NCBI GenBank assembly: GCA_023055355.1
Contig: JALJCS010000007.1
Span: forward strand, 2,460,001 to 2,524,000
Origin: Agelaius tricolor
Taxonomy: Eukaryota > Chordata > Aves > Passeriformes > Icteridae
Direction of reading: 5' to 3'
DNA: 64,000 nt
A program made the position numbers and the translations under genes. Of the stretch, positions 34,066 to 47,852 are shown one piece after another. The notes under the pieces were generated by a model, which saw only the letters and a list, made by a program, of their open reading frames with translations, did no database searches and was not told the origin of the DNA. Each line of letters starts with the position of its first letter. Position 1 is the stretch's first letter.

Positions 34066-36429
34066 TTAGCTGTGCTTGTGAAGCGAGCTCAAATATTCAC
34101 TTTCTGGAGACACAAAACATGATTTAAAACTTTTTTTTTTGCCTTCATTTGTATAAAATCTTATGATTTTCAATTAACTATCTTTAATTTTGAGAAGTTT
34201 CCAGGTGATGCACTGATCCATGTTTTATCAGCTGATGGAGTGATTAAATCTCACATTTTTTAAAAAAATATATATATGTATGTATATATATATAGACACA
34301 AAACCATATTTATTTATAAATTTTAATATATTTTATATTTATATATTTATATATATGCTCTTTTTTTTGAACTGCAAGCAAGTGAGGATCACACAGGCAC
34401 AAAGCACCCAATTTTTAGAGGAGCCTGTCTGAAGCAAAACCAGACATCACACCTCCAACAGGACTAAAATCTGCTTTTTTTTTGTTTTTCCTGAATTTCC
34501 TGCTCCCAAAGGAGCGCTACACAGCTCAAACAGGATCTCAAATTTCGATATTTCATCCCTATGGATTCTCTGTCAGCACTGATAGGAAAGGAAATATTTT
34601 GATGGAGGGTTGTCCTTTGAGTTCAGCCTGAAAGATAAAAATTCACACACATACAGACCAAAAATATCTCCACGTGCTCCTTGTCCTACACAGCTTTGCT
34701 CAACAGTTTTGAAGGTGTTCAATTTTAATTAATTCATTAATTAATTAATCACTGGAGAGCTCCCACAGCATCACTTGGATCCAATAGAAGCAGTATTTAA
34801 CATGACCAAAAAGATAGAAATATATCAACATATATATCTCAACATATTTATATATAAACATATATTTTGTAATATATTTATATATTTATTTTTATTATTT
34901 ATAAATAATATATAAATATCTCAACATACAAATATATTTAGCTACTGTAAATACACATAATATGCAGGAAAAATGATGTTGTCTACTGTCCTTATTTATT
35001 TCAAGCCCCACCTTTTAATGAGGCTTTGTAAAATGCTATCTATTAAGTTTACTACCTCAATCTTTCATTAAAGTGCATGATTTTCTCTTAAAAACAAAGT
35101 ACAATGACTTTTCCTGTAGGAAAAGTTTGAAGAAATCAGAAGGAAAAAAAAAGAAAACAGATGCAAGAATTTGATATAGAGAAATGAGGAAAATCATCTC
35201 TTGGTGATGACAGAGAAAGTGGAGAGGATGAAGAATGGGTATTAGATATCATTGGATAATAATAATAAAATAATAAATAGAAATAAAAACGAAAATAAGA
35301 ATACTTTCAATGCTGATGCCATTAATACTGAATAGCATTCCCAACCTGCCCATTCACACCCAGACTTAGGGCAGTGCCAGCCTGGAGATGGATTTTCTAC
35401 CAACTGGGACAAAGGCAACAAACAGAACTTTGAAACACAAAAACCTCTTTCCACCACATTCACAATCTGGAAATACACAAAGTACTCCAATGAATCCACT
35501 TTTTAGGACATTTTTAGGAAACTCCTTTAACATTAGCTGCTTACAATTAATTTCAGGCCATTATTTTCACCAGTGGTGTTTTTGTTCACTGGGTAAGAAC
35601 CTTTCAAATCCCCATTTCTGCACTCCCTCCTTTCCCCGCGGCCTGAAGAACTTCATAAAGATTTTATTGTCCTGCAAGTGAGGCACATTTTCATTTCATG
35701 TTCTCGTGAGCTGCAGTTCCTTGGCTGGTACTTGCTGTGCATTCCCAGGATTCTGCACAGCCTGTAAATCTGTTGCAGTTTCTTAATAATATTTTTATAT
35801 TTCCTAAAGCGAGACACGGCGCAAAGCAGCAGATTTGGACTGCACAAAGCACAGAAGAACATTTAGAGAGATGGCAGGGTTGGTCACTTTTGGAATTCCC
35901 AACTAACCTGATTTTTGAGGAGTCTCCAGAGGTTATTTTGGTTTTGGGGGGATATTTAGCTGAAGAGAGGCAGAAAAGGCTCATCATTTCTGAGAGATCA
36001 TTCCAGCCACTCAGTCAAGGGCCTTGGTTTTGTCTCCACTCTTCAGAGTGGTTTTAAAAACAAGCATTGCATTACATAAACACAGTGGATCCATTTTCCC
36101 AACCCATATCTGGAATACCTCATCCAAAAAAGGGAAAGATTTTTAACAAAGCGCTGCAAGGTGTCCTTCCCCTCTTCATTGCAAGCCCATCTCTTTGAAC
36201 ACGAAGCATCTTAGATTTCAACCCATTCCTGGACTACACACCCAGCAACTGCTCATAAATCCCTGCCTAAATCTCAATCCAAAATTAAATTTAGCTTCAG
36301 AAAGCACCGTGTGTAGGCTGAAAATTCATTTATCCAATGGGCAGCAGCTCATCCTGGGGAACAGACAGCAGGGCCCAGGGCAGGATTCAGTGACTCATGA
36401 AAAATAAGTTAAGATGTTACTTTTTGTAG
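34066..36429. other. AT-rich intron
   Basis: TA-rich tracts lie at 34268-34365 and 34810-34945, with ATAATAATAA runs near 35258-35275. Nothing else is recognised. Confidence 0.55.
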
Positions 36430-37620
36430 AGAAAAATAATGAAAAATGAGAGTAAATAGGTTAAAAATAATACATAAGGAAATTAATTATGGTCTTCACA
36501 GCAAGTTTGATTTATCTGCATCTCCCCTGGCTTTAGCAGAGAGTTCGATGTGGGAATTGGGATGCCAGGAGAAGGATGGGAATGGGTAAATAGGTTAAAA
36601 ATAATACATAAAGAAATTAATTATGGTCTTCACTGCAAGTTTGATTTGTCTGCATCTCCGCTGGCTTTAGCAGGGTGCTCTGCTTGGGAATTGGGGTGCC
36701 AGGAGAAGGATGGGAATAGGTAAATGGGTTAAAAATAATACATAACTAATACATAAAATAATACATTAAAAACAATATATAAGTAAATAATACATAAAGT
36801 TAAAAATAAGACATACAGTAGGTTAAAAATAATACATAAGGAAATTAATTATGGTGTTCACAGCGAGTTTGATTTGTCTGCATCTGCCCTGCCTTCAGCA
36901 GAGAGTTCCACTTGGGAATTGGGGTGCCAGGAGAAGGATGGGAATAGGTAAATGGGTTAAAAATAATGCATAAGGAAATTAATGATGGTTTTCACAACAA
37001 GCTTGATTCATCTGCACCTCTCCTGGCCTCATCAGAGTGCTCTACTTGGGAACTGGGATGCCAGGAGAAGGAGGGGAAGAGGTAAATGGGTTAAAAATAA
37101 TACGAAAATAAATTAATTCTGGTCTTCACAGGGAGTTTGTTTTGTCTCCATCCCCCCTGGCTTTAGCAGAGAGTTCCACTTGGGAACTGGGGTGCCAGGA
37201 GAAGGATGGGAATAGGTAAATAAGTTAAAAATAATACAAAAATAAATTAATTCTGGTGTTCACAGGGAGTTTGTTTTGTCTGCATCTCTCCTGCTCTCAG
37301 CAGAGAGCTCCACCTTGGAACTGGGGTGCCAGGAGAAGGATGGGAATAGGTAAATGGGTTAAAAATAATACAAAAAGAAATTAATTCTGTTCTTCACAGG
37401 GAGTGTGTTTTGTCTGCATCTCTCCTGCTCTCAGCAGAGAGCTCCACCTTGGAACTGGGGTGCCAGGAGAAGGATGGGAATAGGTAAATGGGTTAAAAAT
37501 AATACAAAAAGAAATTAATTCTGTTCTTCACAGGGAGTGTGTTTTGTCTGCATCTCTCCTGCTCTCAGCAGAGAGCTCCCCCTTGGAACTGGGGTGCCAG
37601 GAGAAGGGTGGGAAGAGGTG
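36430..37620. repeat. Tandem array, about 134-bp unit, eight to nine copies
   Basis: The anchor GTGCCAGGAGAAGGATGGGA and the block AGGTTAAAAATAATACATAA recur every 133-136 bp (GAAGGATGGG near 36571, 36706, 36932, 37067, 37203, 37336, 37469, 37603). One unit (36717-36932) is stretched by a local AATACATAAA expansion. The last three units are almost identical, so the right edge is the youngest. Confidence 0.93.
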
Positions 37621-39399
37621 CAGGAGGTTTGCTGGGCACACACAGCTCTGAGGAGGGGAGGAACAAGGAGGAGGCTGTAAGGTGCATCCCAGACTTTGCT
37701 TCCTCTCCTTCCTCAGCTGTGGCAGAACAGTCTGGAAACAATCTTCCCAGCAGCTGCTCTCATCAACAAACTGTTTATTGTAAGAAAGTGCCTGGGTCAA
37801 AGGCTAAACCTCATCCAGAACTGAAAGCGTAGCTGTAAAAAAAAAACCAAACAAAAAAAACCTAAAAAAAATCCTGGGGCCGTCCATGCATGTGGAAAAA
37901 AAAGCCCATGACACTGGGAAGGGAACCATATTCCATGTGAAAGGCCAGCAGTCCACTGAAACAAGAATTCCCTCATTTGATGGAGTTTTAGGACACTGTG
38001 CGCGTTTCTCAGGGCTGATTTTGAGGCCTGCTCGAGGTTTCTGCTAAAAGCAGAATTTACAGATTTGTCTCCTCATGGACAAAAAGAGCAAAGTGGAGTT
38101 GTGTTAAAATACTCTAAACTGTTTAATTAGTGTTCAGCCAGCTCCACATGCACACACAACAATTAAAGAAGGATTTCTCTAATTCCTCACAAATGCACTG
38201 TCCACGCGTTATTACACGAAAATCCAAGTTCAGGCTCAGCATCAGTAAATGATCACATTTTATTTTAAAGCACAGGATATACTAAAAATCACAGGGCAAA
38301 ATCTCCTTTACCAGCAGCTTTGAGTGTCAGAATGAGAGAGTGCACGAGCAGCTCTGAGAGGGGAACCGGTCCCACAGCAGTAATTGGGCCAGGTTTGCTG
38401 CCCCAGCCCATAAATCTGCTTTTGAGGGGAAAGCACCCACAGGAACAAGGTCCACCTTTGACACAACATCACCGCCAAACACTTCAGCCAAAGGCTGATA
38501 AATCAGATTTCTGCCAGGTGGTGATTTATCCTACCAGAAAAAAGGTGTGAGAAATTACAGGGCGGGCGTTTAATTCTTCGTGACACCTACTTTGTAATAA
38601 AATTGTTATTTTTCTGAAGGAAAAGTCTACAGTAAATTAAACCTATGGGCAACTGGGCTAAAAATAAGCCTAGGCAGAAAGGAAAAGACATTCCACTTTT
38701 GCATAAAAATCTGAGCATGATGCATATTAAAGTGGGTTGATTTTTCTTTTTTAAATGATATAATCCAAGTCATGTTTGGAAGCATAAATTAAGATATAAA
38801 TCTAACCCCAAATGCTGTACACGTATATATTAAATTACTCTCAAAAGTATTCTGTATAGACTAAGGAAAAGAAAATACAGAAGAATTTTGTTCTCAGCTA
38901 ATAGGGCAATAAATTAGATGCAATATATTCAGCAGCTAAAACTGGCTCTCTTCAACAGCTATCACATAATACTATTTTTATTTGGTACCAAAACTTTTTT
39001 TTTTTTTAACTAACAACAAAATTGTTTGTTGAAAATCTTGGAATTAGCAGCAGAATGATTAAAGTAAATAAAACCTAAGCAAATATTTTTTCTTCTCCCT
39101 GATAATACCCAATTCTTAGCTGAGGGTTTTCCAGCAGGTTTATTTTGCCTTTCAGCAGGGTTACACACATCAAATGTGAATGAATTTAGTGTTCATGAAT
39201 ATGAAATAGCAGCACAGGAGCCAAAGATTCTCCTCTTAGCACTGTAAACACGCATTAAACTCCCACAAGCTTTCAGCTGGACCTCATTTTTGCCTTTTTT
39301 GAGGGAAAAAAAGCCTCCCCACCATGTCACACTGGAGGGGTTTGGGAGCTGCAGAAATGTCTGGGAATGTTAAGGTGAAACCACAGCGCATTTTCACAT
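37621..39399. other. Intronic sequence, nothing recognised
   Basis: Mixed intron with A-rich runs (37838-37868, 38995-39008). No recognised repeat or gene. Confidence 0.5.
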
Positions 39400-42300
39400 G
39401 GACCAGGCTCAGGGATTGCAGCACAGCCCTGAAACTGCACAGCTGATGTTCAGCATGGACCCTGGATTTTATATTCCTTTATAAACACAGTCAGGTTGGC
39501 AGAGAGATCTCCAAATTCTAAAAGGAACATCTTGGAAAGAAGAATTTCTTGGGAATTTTATGCTACAATGGCAAGAATACGCTTGGTCTGTTCTGGTATA
39601 AAGACAAAACCCAGTATTAAGCTAGGACTAATTTTCATTTAAGACCTCTTTGTAATGAAATATATTTTTTAAAAATGGACATGAAAGCATAGGATTATTT
39701 TTTAAAGTAGAAAATAAAAAAAGTAAAAAAAAACCATTAATAAAAGTACAACGACTTGGGGATTCCAGCACAACCCCAAAACTGCACAGCTGATGTTCAG
39801 CATGGACTGTGGATTTTATATTCCTTTATAAACACAGTCAGGTTGGCAGTGTGGTCTCCAAATTGCAAAAGGAACATCTTGGAAAGAAGAATTTCTTGGG
39901 AATTTTATGCTACAATGGCAAGAATACGCTTGGTCTGTTCTGGTATAAAGACAAAACCCAGTATTAAGCTACCACTAATTTTCATTTAAGACCTCTTTGT
40001 AATGAAATATATTTTTTAAAAATGGACATGAAAGCATAGGATTATTTTTTAAAGTAGAAAATAAAAAAAGTAAAAAAAAACCCATTAATAAAAGTACAAT
40101 GACTTGGGGATTCCAGCACAGCCCCAAAACTGCACAGCTGATGTTCAGCATGGACCATGGATTTTATATTCCTTCCTAACACACACTCAGGTTGGCAGAG
40201 TTTGGTCTCCAAATTCCAAAAGGAACATCTTGGAAAGAAGAATTTCTTGGGAATTTTACGCTACAATGGCAAGAATACACTTGGTCTGTTGTCCTGGTAT
40301 AAAGATAAAACCCAGTATTAAGCTAGGACTAATTTTCATTTAAGACCTCTTTGTAATGAAATATATTTTATAAAAATGGACATGACAGCATGGGATTATT
40401 TTTTAAAGTAGAAAATAAAAAAAGTAAAAAAACCCCATTAATAAAAGTACAACGACTTGGGGATTCCAGCACAACCCCAAAACTGCACAGCTGATGCTCA
40501 GCATGGACCATGGATTTTATATTCCTTTATAAACACAGTCAGGGTGGCAGAGAGGTCTCCAAATTCCAAAAGGAACATCTTGGAAAGAAGAATTTCTTGA
40601 GAATTTTACGCTACAAGGGCAAGAATACGCTTGGTCTGTTCTGGTATAAAGACAAAACCCAGTATTAAGCTACCACTAATTTTCATTTAAGACCTCTTTG
40701 TAATGAAATATATTTTTTAAAAATGGACATGAAAGCATAGGATTATTTTTTAAAGTAGAAAATAAAAAAAGTAAAAAAAAAAACATTAATAAAAGTACAA
40801 TGACTTGGGGATTCCAGCACAGCCCCAAAACTGCACAGCTGATGTTCAGCATGGACCATGGATTTTATATTCCTTCCTAACACACACTCAGGTTGGCAGA
40901 GTTTGGTCTCCAAATTCTAAAAGGAACATCTTGGAAAGAAGAATTTCTTGGGAATTTTACGCTACAATGGCAAGAATACACTTGGTCTGTTGTCCTGGTA
41001 TAAAGATAAAACCCAGTATTAAGCTAGGGCTAATTTTCATTTAAGACCTCTTTGTAATGAAATATATTTTATAAAAATGGACATGACAGCATGGGATTAT
41101 TTTTTAAAGTAGAAAATAAAAAAGTAAAAAAACCCCATTAATAAAAGTGCAACGACTTGGGGATTCCAGCACGACCCCAAAACTGCACAGCTGATGCTCA
41201 GCATGGACCGTGGATTTTATATTCCTTTATAAACACAGCCAGGTTGGCAGTGTGGCCTCCCAAAAACATCTTGGAAAGGAAGAATTTCTTGGGAATTCTA
41301 CGCTATAACAGCAAGAATACGCTTGGTTTGTTTTCAAGCTCCAAAGACAAAACCCAGTATTAAGCCACCACTAATTTTCATTGAAAATCTCCTTGCTAAT
41401 CAAAGATATTTTTAAAATGAACAGGACAGCATGGGATTATTGTTTTTTAAAGTAGAAGAAAGTAAAACAAATATGTTTACAAAGTACCACAACTCAGGGA
41501 TTCCAGCACGGCCCCAAAACTGCACGGGAAATGTTCTGAGACTCAGCACTCTGTGACCCCACCTCAAAAGACTTCAGCCCCTAAATGATCTGAACTCCAA
41601 ATTTAACTTCTCAACACGGGCAAAAATGGACCTTGGATTTTATATTCCTTCCTAAAACACACTCGGGTTGGCAGAGAGGTCTCCAAGTTCCAAATATCTT
41701 GGAAAGGAAGAATTTCTTGGGAATTTTATTCTACAATGGCAAGAATACATTTGGTCTGTTGTCGTGGTATAAAGACAAAACCCAGTATTAAGCTACCAGT
41801 AATTTTCATTTAAGATCTCTTCACTAATCAAAGATATTGTAAAAAAAATGGACATGACAACATGGGATTATTTTTTTAAAGTAGAAAATAAAGAAATAAA
41901 AAAACATTAATAAAAGTACGACAACTCGGGGATTCCAGCACGACCCCAAAACTGCACAGCTGATGTTCAGCATGGACCATGGAGTTTATATTATATTTGG
42001 ATTTTAAATTGATATACTCCTGAAAACACAGTCAGGTTTGCAGTCAGGTCTCCAAATTCCAAAAGGAAGACATTGGAAAGGAAGAATTTCTTGGCATTGA
42101 TATGCTGCAGTGGCAAGAATACACTTGGTCTGTTATCCTGCTTCAAAGACAAAACCCAGTATTAAGCTACCATTAACTAATTTTCATTTAAGATATCTGG
42201 TCAATAATCTAAACTATTGTAAAAAATTAACATGACAGCATGGGATTATTTTTTTAAAGTAGAAGAAAGGAAAAAAAAAAAAAAAAAGAAAGAAAAAAAG

Positions 42301-44515
42301 TTTAAAAGTACCACAACTCAGGGATTCCAGCACGGCCCCAAAACTGCACGGGAAATGTTCTGAGACTCAGCACTCTGTGACCCCACCTCAAAAGACTTCA
42401 GCCCCTAAATGATCTGAACTCCAAATTTAACTTCTCACCACGAGCAAAAATGGACCTTGGATTTTATATTCCTTCCTAAAACACACTCGGGTTGGCAGAG
42501 AGGTCTCCAAGTTCCAAAAGGAACATCTTGGAAAGGAAGAATTTCTTGGGAATTTTACGCTACAAGGGCAAGAAGATGCTTGGTTTGTTATCCTGCTCCA
42601 AAACCCAGGATTAAGCTACCACTAACCTATTTTCATTTAAGATCTCTTCACTAAACAAAGATATTTTTAAAAGATTATCATGACAGCATGCAGTTATTTT
42701 TTTAAAAAAGTAAAAAAAATAAGAAAGCAAAAAAAATATTTAAAAAGTACCATGACTCGGGGATTGCAGCACAACCCCAAAACTGCACAGCTGATGTTCA
42801 GCATGGACCATGGATTTTATATTCCTTTATAAACACAGCCAGGTTGGCAGTGTGATCTCCCAAAAACATCTTGGAAAGGAAGAATTTCTTGGGAATTCTA
42901 CGCTGTAACAGCAAGAATACGCTTGGTTTGTTTTCAAGCTCCAAAGACAAAACGCAGTATGAAGCCACCACTAATTTTCATTTAAAATCTCCTTGCTAAT
43001 CAAAGATATTTTTAAAATGAACAGGACAGCATGGGATTATTTTTTTTAAAGTAGAAGAAAGTAAAACAAATATGTTTACAAAGTACCACAACTCAGGGAT
43101 TCCAGCACGGCCCCAAAACTGCACGGGAAATGTTCTGAGACTCAGCACTCTGTGACCCCACCTCAAAAGATTTCAGCTTCTAAATGATCTAAACTCCAAA
43201 TTTAACTTCTCACCACGTGCAAAAATGGATATGGATTTTATATTCCTTCCTAAAACGCACTTGGGTTGGCAGAGAGGTCTCCAAGTTCCAAAAGGAACAT
43301 CTTGGAAAGGAAGAATTTCTTGGGAATTTTACGCTACCAGGGCAAGAATACGCTTGGTTTGTTATCCTGCTCCAAAACCCAGGATTAAGCTACCACTAAC
43401 CTATTTTCATTTAAGATCTCTTCACTAAACAAAGATATTTTTAAAAGATTATCAGGACAGCATGGAGTTATTTTTTTTTTAAAGTAAAAAAAATAAGAAA
43501 GCAAAAAAAATATTTAAAAAGTACCATGACTCGGGGATTGCAGCACAGCCCCAAAACTGCACAGCTGATGTTCAACATGGACTGTGGATTTTATATTCCT
43601 TTATAAACACAGTCAGGCTGGCAGCATGGCCTCCCAAAAACATCTTGGAAAGGAAGAATTTCTTGGGAATTTTACACTATGATGGCAAGAATACGTTGGG
43701 TGTGTTTTCCCGCTCCAAAGACAAAACCCAGTATTAAGCTACCACTAATTTTCATTTAAGATCTCTTCACTAATCAAAGATACTGTAAAAAAAAAGAACA
43801 TGACAGCATGGGATTATTTTTTTAAAGTAGAAAATAAAGAAAGTTAAAAAAATATTAATAAAAGTACAACGACTCAGGGATTCCAGCACGACCCCAAAAC
43901 TGCACAGCTGATGTTCAGCATGGACCCTGGATTTTATATTCCTTTATAAACACAGCCAGGGTGGCAGAGAGGTCTCCAAGTTCTAAAAGGAACGACTTGG
44001 AAAGGAAGAATTTCTTGGGAATTTTACGCTACAATGGCAAGAATACACTTGGTTTGTTATCAAGCTTCAAAGACAAAGCCCAGTATTAAGCTACCACTAA
44101 TTTACATTTAAAATCTCTTCACTAATCAAAGATATTTTTTAAAAAATGGAAATGACAGCATGGGATTATTTTTTTTTAAGTAGAAGAAAATAAAAAAAAA
44201 TTTTTTAAAAGTGCCACAACTCAGGGATTGCAGCACGGCCCCAAAACTGCAGAGCTGATGTTCAGCATGGACCATAGATTTTATATTCCTTCCTAAAACA
44301 CACTCAGGTTGACAGACTGGTCTCCAAATTCCAAAAGGAACATCTTGGAAAGAAAGAATTTCTTGGGAATTTTGCACTAAAATGTCAAGAATACACTTGG
44401 TGTGTTGTCCTGCTCCAAAACCCAGTATTAAGCTACCACTGATTTTCATTTAACATCTCTTTGCTAATCAAAGATATTTTTAAAATATTACCATGACAGC
44501 ATGGGATTTTTTTTT

Positions 44516-44559
<44 letters not shown>

Positions 44560-44560
44560 A
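39400..44560. repeat. Satellite array, about 348-bp monomer, 14 copies, with higher-order structure
   Basis: The anchor CCCCAAAACTGCACAGCTGA marks monomers near 39434, 39781, 40129, 40482, 40830, 41182, 41519, 41951, 42343, 42782, 43118, 43556, 43899 and 44246. On the left, dimers repeat at 701 bp: 39781/40129 match 40482/40830, and frames 40104-40343 and 40805-41044 translate identically. In the middle, three monomers (41519, 42343, 43118) carry an extra ~95 bp starting GGGAAATGTTCTGAGACTCA and alternate with normal monomers. Each monomer has an A-rich tail (AAAGTAGAAAATAAAAAAAG); the array ends in a run of about 38 A. The 60-79-residue frames starting MGIPAQPQ recur only because of the repeat. 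Confidence 0.95.
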
Positions 44561-46579
44561 AAAAATTAGAAAGTAAATCTGCTTTTTATTTAGCAGACTA
44601 TCAAAGAAGCTTCATGATTCAAAAATACATTGCATACATACACAGCAATGTAAAACTTGGCTAGCAAATACTGAACCTTGAAAGAAGCCTCACTAATGCC
44701 CAGTTTAGCAGAAACTGATAATTTTTTTTTACAGAACATGGTTGAAAGCACCGTATTTAAACACAGTATTCACACAATGCTCAATTGTGAGAATGGATGA
44801 TACAATTTCATTTACAGCTCTCCCGGCCACGTGGTTTTTCATTATTTTCTCCTTTTTCAGAGGTAACACTTTCTCCTGCTGGGACTGAACCTTGTTCAGG
44901 GCAAAAGGAGCAAAGTTTTTGCCCCAGAGGGAACCCAGGACGATGGAGATCCAACCCTGGGCTGCACCTTGCATTTAAAATCCAGGAATGAGCTCCAGAA
45001 ACTCCAGAGGGAGCCGAAAGCATTTCGGGGAGAAATGGGGAAACAAACATCTCAAGTTAAATTTCTCCTTTAAAACTGGATATAAAACTCATTTAAATCT
45101 TACAAAGTAAGGTCCAATTTTATGGAACCAAGCGAGGGTTTGCCTCAAGTCCAACACACCACGAGCTCCTACTCCACAAGGGCGCGTTTGGATCCCCAGG
45201 CCCAGGGGAAAGCTCAGCACCGGAATTCAGGATTTTGGGGAAATTCACTCACAGAATGAAACAAGGACAGACCCAGAGTGAGGCAGTGCTTGAGAACTGT
45301 CCTGCAGACCCAAACACAGGCGGGGAGGAGCATTTCTGAGCAGGGCACGTTCTTTATTCCGCAGGATTTGGGGTTTTCCTGGGGTTTTTCTGAGCAGAAC
45401 CCCCTGTCCCTGCCCCTGCAGATATCTGTGCTCCACACTGTGAGCAGGAGTTACTCCAAAGTGCAACTCAGCCCAAAGAGAACTCAGGATTGACTCAAAT
45501 TAAATCACAGGGCCTGCAAACACCCCTCACTTCTGGTTTGTGCAAAATATTTGAATTGCCACCTGAAAAAGATGATTTTTTTCACCCTAAAATTTTGTAT
45601 TAATCCAGGCAAGGATTTGCTTCATTTCGTTCTGTCCAGGTTCTCCACTTCAGAAGGGTTTTTGTTTCAGTCCTTGCTTTTGTAGGACTGTCCTGACCTT
45701 GGTTTTTTTTCTTTTTACTGTCACAAAAGGATCCAAAATTTTTAATTCTACCACAAATCCACTCCAAAAATAAACTTTTAACTGATTAAATACAACTTTG
45801 TAGAAAATCATTATATTATACTAAATAGTCCCAAACTGAAGGGGTAACTTCTAAAAATATATTGTCCTGAAAGCAAAAGTTTCAGGGATTACTTTGACCA
45901 GTACTAAAATGCAAAAAAAAGGAGTTTAAAATGCACTTCCAGCATAGCTGCACACAAACTAATGCACTCAAACCAGACAAAATCTATATCAATATGTGAT
46001 ATTTAGTGATTAATTAATTTATCCTTGGTTAAGTAAGGACAGGTTTTTAGTTTTTGAACGTAATTGCTGGGAAAACAGGAGACTGTGAGGAAAAAAAAAA
46101 TTTTTTAATTTTGAGTTTAAAGTTTGATATGTGCTTTCAGTTTGCCAAAAAAAAAAAAAAAGAGGATTGGGACAGTGGCTGTGAAAGTAAAATTCTACCA
46201 GCAAAATGATCAAATAGCAGCAAATCATTAAATGCTTCTAAGAGGAAAAAATGTCCTTGAACAGATGGAGAATTTTTTTTATCTATGGAGCAATAAGAGC
46301 AGCAATAATTAGAATAAAGTTTATTGCAGTTCAAAAATGTCTAACCTGGGCTGCTAATTAAACAGAGTGGATTGTGTAGGATAGAAAAAAGCTTGGAAAT
46401 ATTTGGAGTTCACTTCCACCTCCAGAAGTGCTGCAGAGACAGCAAAAGCAAATCCTTATCTTTTCTGGATATTCAGAAATACCACTGGACTGAAACACCA
46501 AATCCAACACCCTACCACATGTGTTTTAATATCAAAATTATTTATTGTTAATATCAATATGTGTTATTGATAGCAATAT
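44561..46579. other. Intronic sequence, nothing recognised
   Basis: Mixed intron. 44820-45500 is somewhat richer in GC and CpG (for example AAGGGCGCGTTTGG near 45178), and I cannot assign it. A-runs lie at 46090-46101 and 46146-46160. Confidence 0.5.
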
Positions 46580-46665
46580 GGCTAAAACAGGAAGAAAAAG
46601 GAAAAGTTGCTAAAACAGGAAGAAAAAAGAGGCTAAAACAGGAAAAAAAAGGAAAATAAGGAAAA
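46580..46665. repeat. Purine-rich short repeat, about 25-bp unit, three copies
   Basis: GCTAAAACAGGAAGAAAAA recurs three times with small length differences. Confidence 0.8.
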
Positions 46666-47751
46666 ACCTCCCGTAACTGCAAAAAGCTCCCAACTATGTT
46701 AATTTAAAATAATGACAGAAATATTCTACAGGCAGAAGGACAGTTAAAAATGTTTCCAGGTATTCCTAACAAAAACCTTGGAAATTCAAATATTGATTTT
46801 AATTTGCAGCTCATACTGCTCATGGTAACTTTGGGAAAGTGCCCCTCTCTCCAAGGAAGCAAAACAATAAGAATTACCATTTGTTTTCAGCTCTTGTATT
46901 TGCTTTTCCATCAGCAAATAATTGTACTGAGATGCCAACACCTAAAAGACAGTTTAGAAATGGGAAATAACCAGATAAAAGCTCCTGACAGGGAGCTGTG
47001 GTACCCTCACGAGCCCTAAGCCCAACAATTCCATCTTGGAAAGAAGAAATGTCTTCCAGGCCAGAAAAATGCTGGGGTAATTGCTCACTTCGTGTAATAA
47101 GTTCTAAAGTCAAAACATGCCAGATGCAATTTTTTATTTAGATCTTGACAATCAGGCATCAAAACACCGATTATTGTTCCTTATCTTGCAGAAGAATTTC
47201 AGCAATACCTCCTGGAATTGATTTGCATCGATTCTGACTCCATGGAAATACAGAGACATGCTCTCACTAAATAAGTTTTTAAAACTCCTGAGGATTTAAA
47301 GATGTTTTTTAGTTCCTAAAACTTGACTTTATTCCATAAGCAAAGAACATCCAGGCACAGCTCTTAACATGAGACGCTTTCTCCAGCTGAATGCTGCTCT
47401 TCCTTGAAATTATTTTAATAATGAGACCAATGTAACTTTTTCTACTTCTAATATGACCTGCTCATCAGTTGAATGCTATATTACAAAAGAAATTGTGATT
47501 TATTTCCTTGTTCCAAGTGAAACATCAAAAAACAATCACTAAAACAAGAGCCATAAGCGAATGGTTCAGTAATCCAAATTAATATCCATATATATCCACA
47601 ATCTCTCTTTCTTTCTTTCTCTCAGCAAATGAAAACAGCTTTATTTTTATTTAGTTTCTCTGTCTGAAGCTGTTAAGGCATTGAGTTCTGTAAGGAAATC
47701 GATATTCAAAGGCAAAAAGCTGAATAAAAATTTACATGTGGGTTGTTTGTG

Positions 47752-47852
47752 CAGCAAATGTTCTGAGACTCAGCAATCTGTGACCCCACTTCCAAAGACT
47801 TTGGTTTCTAAATGATCTAAACTCCAAATTTAAGTTCTCACCACATGCAAAA
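47752..47852 (+). repeat. Single copy of the segment found inserted in the 348-bp satellite
   Basis: AAATGTTCTGAGACTCAGCA through TAAACTCCAAATTTAAGTTC matches the extra ~95 bp in three satellite monomers 4-6 kb to the left. TTCTAAATGATCTAAACTCC is shared exactly with the 43.1-kb monomer, whereas the 41.5- and 42.3-kb monomers have CCCCTAAATGATCTGAACTC. Confidence 0.85.

Noticed and set aside
39756..41363. Recurring 60-79-residue MGIPAQPQ frames in several satellite monomers, as a possible repeated small peptide gene
   Set aside because: The frame is broken in many monomers, the start context varies, and recurrence follows the satellite period. It is on the strand opposite to HLCS with no promoter evidence.
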